From Opisthorchis felineus (taxonomy: Eukaryota; Platyhelminthes; Trematoda; Opisthorchiida; Opisthorchiidae): a stretch of DNA of 64,000 nucleotides. The position numbers were made by a program, and so were the translations under genes. The notes below the pieces were generated by a model that did no database searches, was not told where the DNA came from, and was given only the letters and a program-made list of their open reading frames with translations. Of this stretch, positions 13,501 to 25,500 are shown piece by piece. Where the stretch lies: the NCBI GenBank assembly GCA_004794785.1, contig SJOL01007418.1, forward strand, positions 712,367 through 776,366. The letters run 5' to 3'. Numbering within the stretch: position 1 is the stretch's first letter; each line of letters starts with the position of its first letter.

Positions 13501-16500
13501 AGTCAGAAACAGTCAGCACGGACACCATACTTGAAAGTGTCGGGATAAATGTCGGTTAATCTGGAAGGATATGTGACAACTTTGCCTATAAACCTGGGTT
13601 GTTAGGTATTGTGTGCTTATCAGCTTCAAGTTTCTTCCCGTAGAATGTCGATAATGCCCGTATTTATTAGTGTTTCGTGTGCTGAGGCTCCTCATCGAAT
13701 CTTGTAAAAGTGGTCTCAAAAAGTTAATCAAGGAGTACGCATCATTGTGCTGATAGTAAGCGGCCTGTACCTGGGACTACCGTTTCAAAGTCCGTAGGGC
13801 ATTGAGATATTAATACTGCTGTTGTTTGTTTTTGAATTTCGTCGTTAGATTTGAGGTAAACCGCTTCCGAAAAGCCAAGAAAGATCTTACGTCCACGTCA
13901 TCCTGCTTGGGGACCATGGCAAATACGCTCCCTGGAGCTCTCCCAGAGCTATTTAAATAGTAATTAAATGCAAATGGTTGACTGATAATAAGGTCAGTTA
14001 TCCGGTCTGGAGAGAGATACGGATAAAAGACTGAAGACATCCTAAATAAGATTTCATGCTCCAATTCAAAGCAAAAAGCCTAGAGGCACTGTAGAGCTGT
14101 TTCATCCATACTGAAGATCATTAGCAGTGCGTACCGCAAGAAACTGTAGAGTGATTATTACTGTCGACCTCCCATCAAATAGTTGAAGACAGAAGGTTCA
14201 CAGATCTTGTGCATCGCTTCTCCTCCTTTGCTACTTATAGTTTCTTGGTTTGCGGAGGATAGTACAGGCCTTCTTTCGACAACCCATCAGTCGAGAGACA
14301 ATTCGGAACCAGTCAACTTGATGTCCTTCTGTGTTGCTCAGAAACTGGTGGCACGACATTCTAACCAGAGGTTGCAAACTAGTCGACAGTGGTTTCGAGT
14401 CCGAATCCACTCTATATGTGTGCACTATGTGCACTATGATTTTCTGCAAAGCTAAAGCACCGTTACAGTGCTATCTGGCCTTTAAGTACGGGACAAATTC
14501 ACTTAAGGGTTGAGAATAAAACCTAAAAAAGAAGGGTAAAAGATCACCGGAAACAGGAAGTGCTCACTGTGAGTTGTCACGTCCTGTTCTACATAGAATG
14601 TAGGAAGTTCGACATTTTCGTTTCAAACTTAGCAGTATCCTCCTTCTTTGCATCCTCCAGCTACCAGTCCGAGTGTCGAGTTGACAACCGCAACCTTAGT
14701 TTGAAAATGCACACAAAAAGTTATCTCATGGCATTGCATTCGTATAGTCTATCTCCTGTTTTTAGATGTATAACGACGTCCGGCTGACCACTGCGTACAG
14801 AGACTGTACCGATTTTGACTGAGAATGATGAAAACGATGGGCAACCAGATCACATAACGTCGTTAACTTTCTTGGTGTTCTTTTGCATCAACTTGTTTTC
14901 TGGAATATACAAACCTTTGTTAAATCGGTGAGGGACCAGTGTTTAGGGTTCACATGTGCATAACTGTTTTTTCAGGCTTTGGTACAAAGTGGAACGTAAA
15001 TCTGGATTGCCTGTCTGTCACAACCGATGACAGGATGTCCAGAGTTTTTACTGGCTCCTTGAAAACAACATAGTGATACTTGATCATTCATGTTGATGTC
15101 ACCGCACACGCGAAGAGTAACTTGTTCTTACTCTTGTTTAATCTTTTGATCGCCGCATTTACGACCCCTAGGTCTGAGGAACATTCGTATTTGCTCAGCA
15201 GAGAGCGCGACGATATTTTGGGCGAGATGCCCTGTGTAACAGCAGCCTTCTGTGGACCCGAGAAGAGTAGGTTACTGCTGTCTGACCCACAGCTGCACCT
15301 AAGCTAAACGTCAGGAGACACTGTTGAAGACTTTCGGTAGCGAAGCATCAACATATCCTCCAAACTCGTGTTTCATTTTCTTTCCCATTCTTGCACCACA
15401 GGATGCGTTTTTAATTTGCGAATCCCTGGAAACCGGTGAGCAGGTTGTCTATGCCACTCAAATAGCGAACGATGGCAAACTATCGAATATGTCACCTGTG
15501 CTTATGAGAGAATTCTTGAACTCCCTGGTGTTGTCCCCAAACCGCCGACTGCTTGTCATTGGGGCAACAGCTGTCTGGTCTGAAGCTGGACAATGCATGA
15601 ACAGTACACGTCGGTAGGTAAAAGACTATTCAACCCGACTTTACAACCACAAAGTTTACCCTCAAGAATTATCAATAGTTCAAGTGCAGGACGGAAGGCC
15701 TATCGACAGCTCTCATGCGCGTTGTATTGGTTACTTTTTGTCATTAGGTTCGAAGGTTTTCCCTCGGGTCATGAAAAGACAAGACGCGTATGGGAGTATA
15801 GAAGCCAGTAAGGTTAAACACCGGAGGAGACAAGACTGTCATTACGCTACCTCCAAGAGGCTGAATATTACTCAGGTACCGGTCATAAACTGAGGACGCT
15901 TGCCAAGTGGCGGCCCTCGGCATAACAAAACAAGCAACTGCTTGCTCGCCGAGTCAGCTGGTGCCACCATTCAACTAGTATATACAAATTTCTTAGAGTT
16001 GACTACTGAATGAGTGGTCAGTTTTGCTGTTGTACTAGCATCATATTGAGAGCTAGAAGGTTTGTAATGTGTTATTAAGGAAAGTCTGAACTAAGCGAAA
16101 AGAGGAACTTGTTTCAAAATTTGTAAAATCTCTCAAGGTGTAAGCTAAAATCTGGAATCTTTCATAATATTTTAGTGAAACTTTGCAGAAGTTGCGCTAC
16201 CAGTTAATCCTTACATTCTTGACTACGATTTTCGTTTGATTTACTGAAGAGATTTTCCCAGGTCCATGGGCTTTTACTTGCACCCTAAACCTTTTCAGAT
16301 GAGTTGGATTTCATATCTTTGTGCGGGAGTCAGACAATCAGATATACTGCTATAGGAGAAATAATACTTTTATGAAAGTACTGCAGATTGGGAGTTGTCA
16401 TGTTAACTTCGCAAGCCTTCGGCCAGCTGTTCAAAGGACAATTCCAAGAGGTTATTTTTAGGGCTTCCTCTTGGGCAAATTCCTAGTTTCTTTGGTACTT

Positions 16501-19500
16501 TATATAGAATCATTGGCTAGAGTATATTTCATCTACCCATTTGGTCGAGCATATCTTGCTACAGTGTATTTCTGCTCCCTCCGGCGTTGTTGATGGCGTC
16601 ATCATCGTCTGCAGCTTTTGTGTTGCCCAATGGTCCCTAGTCTATCGTTGTTGCTCTCTTTTAGGTTCGACTGTTTTTTCTGACCATTTCTGTGTAAAAT
16701 CCACCATTCCAAAAAAGTATTGCCAAATGAGCACAGACCTGGTGGTCTGAAGAACCAGTTTACAGTACCTCCCCAAGTAACACGTTATTAGCTAACGCCC
16801 TATGATTCTTACCTAATGACAGTGTTAAAACCCTCTGGGAAGAGATCATCATGAAAAGTGGGATTTTGTGCTGGTTCACATTCAGTCCTTTATCTCAGCG
16901 TACTTCTTAGAGTGACTTAAGTGACCCTGTTCGCCTTTGTCGTATATACCTCCACATATCATTTGGGCGATCAGCCACACCATAAAGGCCTCCGTAACAA
17001 AAGCCAAATAGTTAGACTGTCCTAATCGATAGCACCTCGTTGGAGCCGTCGCAAGAAGTTTATAGCTGGTAGAAAAATACGTGAGTGGCATTTTGTCCTC
17101 ATATTTTCCGGAAGATTAACGTATGCCGTGTTTTCCCTACAAAACCAGTCATAATAATCATTGTTTCTATGTCAGGTGCAAGTACGTACGTTTGGAAAGC
17201 AATACACAACCTTTTTAACTTAAGTGTACCAGAGTACCGGTTTCGTGTATTGGCGGTCTTTCTCCGATTAGCTTACCAACGTACCGTCTATTAACTATGA
17301 AGGAATGTCTGACTCATTCAGTTACTTTTTTCTCCCTTTGATTTCAAATATTTACATAATTGTTGGTACACAGAGATTTGATGCAAATATCTGTTTGTTG
17401 GTTGCTAAAAGGAAAAATACTTCCTGTAGAGTCATTCGGCTTGTTTATACATGTACAAATAGTCTATGTAGTAAAGTGGTTTTCCTCAATTTAACGTCAA
17501 TTTTCTCGTTAAAAATAGTCTTCTTACGTCAGCAGTCATCAGCATACAGGTAAAATTCACAAGGCTTTATCCCTATCGAGGACTCCCTGCAGCAGCCCAA
17601 CGCGTCACACTGGACTACGAGTCAGTCCGCAGGTTGGATTACTCCTCCATCCTTCGGCATTGCCTTGAAGCCAGTGAAACAGCGTCCCATCGTCCGAGGA
17701 CCACGTCTACACCGATGCTGAAAACCATGGCTTTCAGCTCAAGTTCTCAGTACTTGATCACTGCGGGGGATGAAAGCGCGCCCGTTGTATGTCTGTGGTG
17801 TGTACGAACGTGGACCATACTTTCATTTACGTGGACAAAAGCCATTGCCGCAAAGGTTTGTTCCGTCTGTTTCCGTATTCATTACGTGCTTTAAAATGAC
17901 ATCATTTACGGACCCACGCGAATTACCACGCTATGATGCCTTCAAAATGGGAAAGGTAGAATACATTGTTTCCAGTAATCAGTTGAACCACGTTGAGTTA
18001 CGCGCAAAACCCAAAAATTCAAATCGTTCAACGGGGGTTTTATCAACAAATGCGGTTCTATGAATACAATAACAAAATAATAAAACTATACAAAGCTCAA
18101 CTCGTGGGACTACGCCGGCTGCTATAACCGGTTTAGGAACTGCTAATTCCTAACGGATCCCAAAGTCTACACAACTCAAGGCAACATGTTTACAAGATGG
18201 CGAAACCTCGTGTTGATTTCAACAACATGTGCTATGACAAAGTCAAAGAGCGGTTTACGTTCCGGTCAAAAGTAAGAGAGGTGGTAAAAGCGCAAAAGCA
18301 AAGCAACAGAGACGTAGAATCACGTTGTACACAGTGAAAATATAATTAAAGAATCACTAAATGATGCGTTCAAACTAAGTAGTTGCTTTCTGAGTGACAA
18401 TTAAGTAGCAGATTTACAGTATCACGTCCTCATGATGAAGAACACCGAAAAAAACGTTTAACTTTATAACCGATCAGTTTATTTGTATGCAGAATGAACC
18501 TGCTCCTACTTTAGTTCAGTGGAGCGCTTACTTGTTTTTTCCCCGTAGATTTCGTGCTCGTTTCTGTGCCCAATGGACTTTGTCACGGTTGGATATGTTC
18601 ACAAAGAACAACCTACACCTCACCAGGGGCATTTGTTGTTTTGGCATATCGACAATGCTGAGCAAAAACTCGTCGATGAACCTCCCGCACCCACTGCTTC
18701 TGTGGGATGTGTTGACAAGCTTTCCACGGCAATTCACCTCCTTGGACCCGAAACGTGCAATGGAAACAATCCGTCGTGGTTGCAATCAGATACACTACGC
18801 GAAATTCTGATTGTTGCCACAACCACCGGATCAATTGACTTGTGGGATCCGGTCAGACGTTGCACACTTGCTCATTGCTCCACTGGAGACGCAGAGGTAA
18901 GACGTTGTACACGGTGCGAGTGAAATGAGTTAACTCTTCATATTTGTAGTTCACCCCCATTTTTCGGGGAAAACGTCGGAGTATCTGGCTGGTGTAACGA
19001 ATTCGATGCAGTACCAGAGGCTTTCTCCGACCTATCACTAAACTACCTCAACACAAAACGTGGGGTGTCCAGCTTTTTTTGAAAAAGCCATGTGGTTGTG
19101 GTCAGCGTGGGCACAATTTCAGGTGATTAGCTAGATTGAACTCATAGGATCCCTCTCCGAACAACCATGTTTTTTGGTTCACGGTTACTTGCTACTGACA
19201 AACTTCAAGTAAGCTGTTCCGAAAAGAAACCATCTTACGGATCACATGAGTATTCCTGTGAGAAGTTGTCGATAGACTATCATATAACAATAGCTCGGTG
19301 ACTGAAAATGAGTGGCGTGTTTTCTCTTTGGGCACAAATTACTCGCACGGCCGAAATGAGTGACAGTGATTTCAAACAAGGATGAAACAGCTGTGCTATG
19401 CTTTGCATTTCGTAAGCCGAAATTTACTTCACCTACAGGATGAAATCTAGTACGAGAGTGCAAACCCCAGTGCGCAGTAGCTGTGGTGTGCAAAATGCCA

Positions 19501-22500
19501 ATAGCTCTGTCAGTTCTTCTTCCTGAATTCCTCCTATCCCGTTCAGCTTAGAGCATTTACACTTTTTGCGGTTCACTACTTAAAGTCACTCAACTGAAAT
19601 GATTATTCATTTTGGCTTAGTACATACAGAACTCCTAAGGGATCACTATTCACACTAAGATAGTCTGTAACGATAATCAAGCCACTCGACTCATCTGATC
19701 GGTGACTACCCTTGAGATTTATTTGATGCCCTCGGTGCATGTAGGTTGACAAATTGTTCTCCTAGGTCACCAAGATCACGGAAGCAGGAAAGCAGATGGT
19801 TATCGCAAACTGTGCACAGCACAACGAAGCGGGAGTTTTTCAGAGCTGTGAAGAAACAAAACCAGCAGCATGTGTACGAAACAGGTTTCATGATTTATAT
19901 TTGAGGGTCAGGCTTGCTTGGAGGGTGTTTCGAATTCCTTCACGTTATAAACATACGATCGTGATGAGAATCCTCTGGCTAGTTGGAATTCATGCTCTGA
20001 ATAGATTCAGGTCAGTGAATAGCCATACCTTATGGAGTCATGAATGGGAAAAATAAATGTTCCATGATGATATGTGTTATAAGGCCTTCCGGGTAGCTTC
20101 CTTTGAGAAAAAGGGGAATTCGAATTGGCCGAAGTCCCAATCAAAGATCTAAGTGTCCGGTTATTTGGTAGACAAATGCCTGGCGAAATTAGACGAACAA
20201 AGGACAGTCTACTCAATGAGCGCTTCTATTTGTTTTTATGTAAACGATTCAACTAGACCACCGTTTATCTTCCGGATCTTTGATTATCAAACATTTCTGT
20301 GTGCAGCTACGGGCAGAGATCCATGCAAAAAGGTGTGTCATGTGAAGAGACTGAAATAGACCTTCTGATGCCTTGACTGGACTTGAGGTGGGAACCAGAA
20401 CTGCCTGGAGGAATTTAAGAAAAATCTACGAATAGTTTTGTGTAATAATCTGTGCTAAGTTTCGCAGCTAATACTGTAGGTGATATTCAAGGGTTATTTG
20501 TATATCACATCAAAGTTTACCATAAATCCACTTGACGACTGCCTTGAGTTTTATTTGTCGACAGCTCAAACGTTCTGAACTGAACGGTAGCGAAATCTTT
20601 AGCCGTTTTCCAATGTGTCTAGCACTTTTCAGTGGTCATATAGAAGGCACACCGTGGCCTCCCACGGAATCACCATCCGCCTGAGTTTATGTGCCTCAAT
20701 TCGGGTGATTTCGAACCCTCATAAAACCTCTAAATATTGCTGATGGGACAAAACATATACAAATACATGTTTTATTTTGCGCAATTTTCGACAGCTAACC
20801 TTAGCGCAGTACTTTTTTCTGCTTTGACAGATAGGACTGTTGTCACCCTGCGGTCCATTTAGTTTTGTCAGCGGTTCGGCTTCGGGAACACTTTCCCTCT
20901 GGCGGGTTATTAATGTGAGCTGTCTGAAGCCGTTACACAGCATGAATTTTGCGGCGAACTCAGACCATAATGAAGGTTCGTGCGTGAACCAATGCATTGT
21001 TGGTTTGAAGTTGATCAAACAAATTACCGGGTTACCTGAAGGCAGCGGGCAACCAATCACTAGCGCGACTTTTGATCCGGAAGGTCAAATCGGCATCGTC
21101 GCTTCAGGATGTTCCACGTTACGGTATGTCTACAACGATAAGTATTTAACCTAGTTACAATCAGAAATTCCGAATTTCCGCTAAACCGTCGACTAACTGC
21201 TCTGTTCCAGGTACATCGACTGGTCTGACGTGGAACCTTGCAGCCAAAGCACACGGCTGTCCCCGAATGCAAGTACACACTACGGTCACACGTGCCTGTT
21301 GAGCGCCCCTTCGGCTGCACTTATTGGTCTGTTTTGTTTGAAAAGAGTTCAACTGCCAAGCGGTGAATCATCACTGGTGAAGGAGAAACCAAAAGCAGAA
21401 TTTGTTCTAGTATCCGTCACCTCGGATGGGACTGTTCAAGTGTGGGATCCACACAGTCGTGAAAGGATAAGCGAACTTCAGGTAGGTTTGCACTTTTTGT
21501 CAGGGTACCCAAACAGCGCAGGATCAACCACACATCTTGAAGAATGTGATAAAATATACTTGATAAAAATTGTTTATAAGGTTGAAGAAACTCATCAACA
21601 GCTCATTACCGGTTTCGTCCTCCTTGGGGAGCAACCGGCAGGCGTAGTCCCCTACATTTTCATGAAGCTTATGTTCTAATTGTACACCAGTTTGAACGTG
21701 AGTGGATTTACACGCCCATTTGGAACGTTAACCCTATCTTCACGAGACTCGAATTAATCTCGCAGATGTGATGTTATTCAAATCAATTCTAATCACAAGC
21801 AATGCTACGAGGTTCATCGTCAATGAGAGCACTAGCGTAACATACCGGAGACTGACTAGTTCAAAGTTAAGTTGGGTCGATAGTCAAGATAAGAAATTAC
21901 CGTACTTTGTAATAAGAATGTTAAGCCTAATAAATCTGCCGACGAACCTTTGCCGGTTTTGCTTTTTTGAGGGCTCACCAGGTAAGCAAAGACCCCGAAA
22001 CTTGATCACCTTTTATTTTTTTGGTTATGAAGTCAAATTATTTTAAGTGCATATCGCTACGAATGGGAAAATTGAACAGGCTTCTCTTTGTTTATGTCCC
22101 GGAGCATTTACACAAACGTCGGATACCATGAGGTGTGATTCGAAACCGATCGGAGCCCGAAATGCAAGAGGAAGTGTGCACACGACAAAACGTCTTCGGG
22201 AATTACCAGTGATGCACACCAAGATGGTTTCGACCAAGACCCGATTTCTCAACGTTCCAAGGTTTAGTTCGGTACGATGAGGATGGTTAAAACACCTAAG
22301 CAGGTCGCCATGTCCAACCGAATTTTACTGCCATACTCAAGAAACTTAGTGCGTGAGTTATTCGAAAGGAACAGCAAATAAGGATGTTAGGATGACTTTT
22401 ATATGTAGAACTCCCTATTCCATGAAGCTTTAAAATACTGTTTAAGATCTCGTTACAGCGTAAAACGCCACACATTTGCTGCGCAAATACTTTATATCCA

Positions 22501-25500
22501 CATTACTCTGACAGGCCGGTATTTTTCTGAAGAGTACTCGGCTTTGAGGTAATACCCATGTAGTCAAATAGCCTGAGGGTTGTGTGTGATGTATAGGTTG
22601 GTTGAATACTGGGAAAAACAAAACCGAAAATAGCAACGGTTTGTGCAGCGTTTTGCTACTCATCGTTTCAATCAATATGGTCGACCTTGGTCAGCAAAAT
22701 TTGACTGGTGTCTATCATTCGGTAGTTACATGATAGGCCGTAGTGGAATGGTCACCGGTGTGGGTTAAACCTGAGGATTGTCCGTTACTAACTCATGTTA
22801 TTTATACTTCCTAACCACACGTCTACTAAAGACTGACCGTAATTCTGCCCGGCACTGGGCTGCGTTCATCGCGGGCTTTCTTGAATTGGTCGACCATGGT
22901 CGAATAAGATAGTACATCTCCTTTTGTGTACTAGGATGCATTTGAAGGGGGGGATCATACAGATTTCTGCGTCCCCCTTATGCTTTTCATGCCAGACTAT
23001 TTTAACCCTCTCTACTTTAATACTGCACAGTTTTTTCGAACTAAATGATGATAGTAATGAATAAACTTCGAAATAAAGACTACCCTGATAACTTTGTCCT
23101 ATTCATATCGATAAATAATCGAACTCGGTTTACTCGACGAGGGAAGCCATTTTCTTGTCCACCCACGCTCTACTTACTTAGGAGAAACGAAAAAGAACCC
23201 GAAAAGTTCAAGTCACGTGAACTGGTCAAACGTACCTACGTTTAAGCAATAACCGTACTGCTGAAGAGGTAATCTGAGTTCGTGCTAAAGTTGGAATATT
23301 GCCGATGTCGATACAACTTTGTTTGCTTCTTACATTTCCACTTCCATACAAATCTCAAAGGTGTTAATTTTAGTTCATTTATATGAGTCTATCCGTGTAT
23401 GGTTGCCATCCACTCACTTATCGTGCATGGGCTGGTTGGAGGACAAAGTAGTCCGCCATTTTCCTCAGAAAATTGTCACCCATACTGCTCACTGTGATGA
23501 GCACACTAGCACCTTCTGTGCATTGGATTTTTATGAAGCTTCAAGCCTTTGCCTGTTTATATGTTACAGGTCGGTCCACATCACCCTCTAGCTCCGGCTG
23601 CCACATGTGCTTGCTGTCTCGAAACTTCGACCCGGATATGTGTAGAAGGGCCTTGCACCGGATCATTGAAAATGCATGGCGTCCAAGCAGCTTGCTTGGT
23701 CATGGCGTTCAATGATACAAGCATCAAGTTGATATGCTTGCACAGGGTACGAATTTCACTTCTCATGGCATCCTTTTATTTCCTGTTGATAGCGAAAATA
23801 TTGGATTTAATGATGGCATCCAGCATAGGAAGTCTCTGCAGACAAAAATGTGGCTGGTTCGACATGATTCTGTGATTGCTAGACAAAACTTTCAAGCTAA
23901 TGATATTTCAGTGTTCAGTGAATGCCTTGTGGAAACGGAAACTTGTGATATCCTGGGTTCCTCGGGCGTGACTTTAGAATCCAGTTACAAAACCCGTTAT
24001 CAGAAACACAGAAGTGTTTAGAGGACTTATTATAGTAATATCCACAGCGCGAATGTTTAACCAACCAGATACATAACCAACAATATTTTCGACCATCTAA
24101 CTTGGAGTAACTTAGTTTTGGAAGATGGATTTTGTAGCCAAAATCCGAAGGTTCTGACTACCTTTAAAGTTTTTGAACCGGCTTTAGTTCAGATCTTTTT
24201 GGGGATGCAACAAGGACGCTCCGAGCACCGCATATTCGTTTAGTGTAGCCAAGCTAAAATTATTCGTAGGATCGTGGTTTGCAGTTTTATTGAGCTGTCC
24301 AATCATCTATACTAAATGAACTAGAAATGTGACACAAACTATCATTATATAATGCCCCATATAAGACAGCTGGAAGAAAAGCACAGTGGCCTCTGCATGG
24401 CTTTAGCTCCAGGCGAAAATGTTACAAGACCAAGAAGTGTACCTCCAAAGAACGGACACATTTAGGAAGAGCGTTTTACCCTTCAGTCCCGAGGGTGCAC
24501 GCTGTATTGTGCTTCGCTCAAACTTTGCTACACACAGTGACGCACTAGAAATGCTGCTACGGTGGATGACTACACTGGCAAGATCACAGGATAATGCACA
24601 ACTGGATTCGACTGCTCCTTCTAGCTAAAGAATTTTCACATGATCCTGCAAATGCATAATCGTAGGACCGGTTACAACCACATGTACCGGTCAGTGTGAG
24701 ATTGTCAATGGTGCACGCGGTTGGACTATCGTCAGGGACCCGGTGATACTGGGTAATAATGGCCGAGAGGATACACTACTCATAAGGTCGCTGCAAACTC
24801 TTCGACAGCCCACGACCGGTTTCACCCTTCTTGGGGCTCATCAGGTAAGCTCAGCCTCGGAGTTTCCGTAAACCTTATGTTCTGCTTGAACCCAAATTTC
24901 ACGAAATAAGAGAAATACACTCACATGCGTAGCAATTCAGTTTTGACGGAAGACTTACCTGGAACTCAGCTTTTTAGAAGGGTGAAACCGGTCATGGGAT
25001 GTCGTATGGTTTTCAGCAACCCTAGGAGTAGTGTATTACGTCTATACAGGTATCGCGATATCTCGAATGTCGTACCAACTGAAACATAAGGCAGCCTGGT
25101 GCAGCACATTCAACTGCTTGAAAACATCATAAACGAGAGATTTAGCTGGGTTCCAGGTGAGTCTCCTGTCATTGACCACAAGAATAATTCTACGCTATTG
25201 CTGGGCAGAATTTTGGCATGTGCTAGTCAAGAATTCGTGATGATATTCTGTGATTATTCTTATTCGCAATGAATGACACCTCTAGGTTCTTTCTTTCTGT
25301 GGATAGGAAGCTCTTTTTCTGAGTCTTTAGTTTAATTGTACTAAACCATTACTACAAACGAAACTTGTTCCGTTTATCTAATTTTCCTCTCGTCTGACGT
25401 GTCCATATGCCGGAATAGTGTGTATACTCTGACAAACAGATCAGACTAGTGCTAAATTTTCGACAAAAAGCAGTACAGAAATGTATGCATAGTTCCAGTG

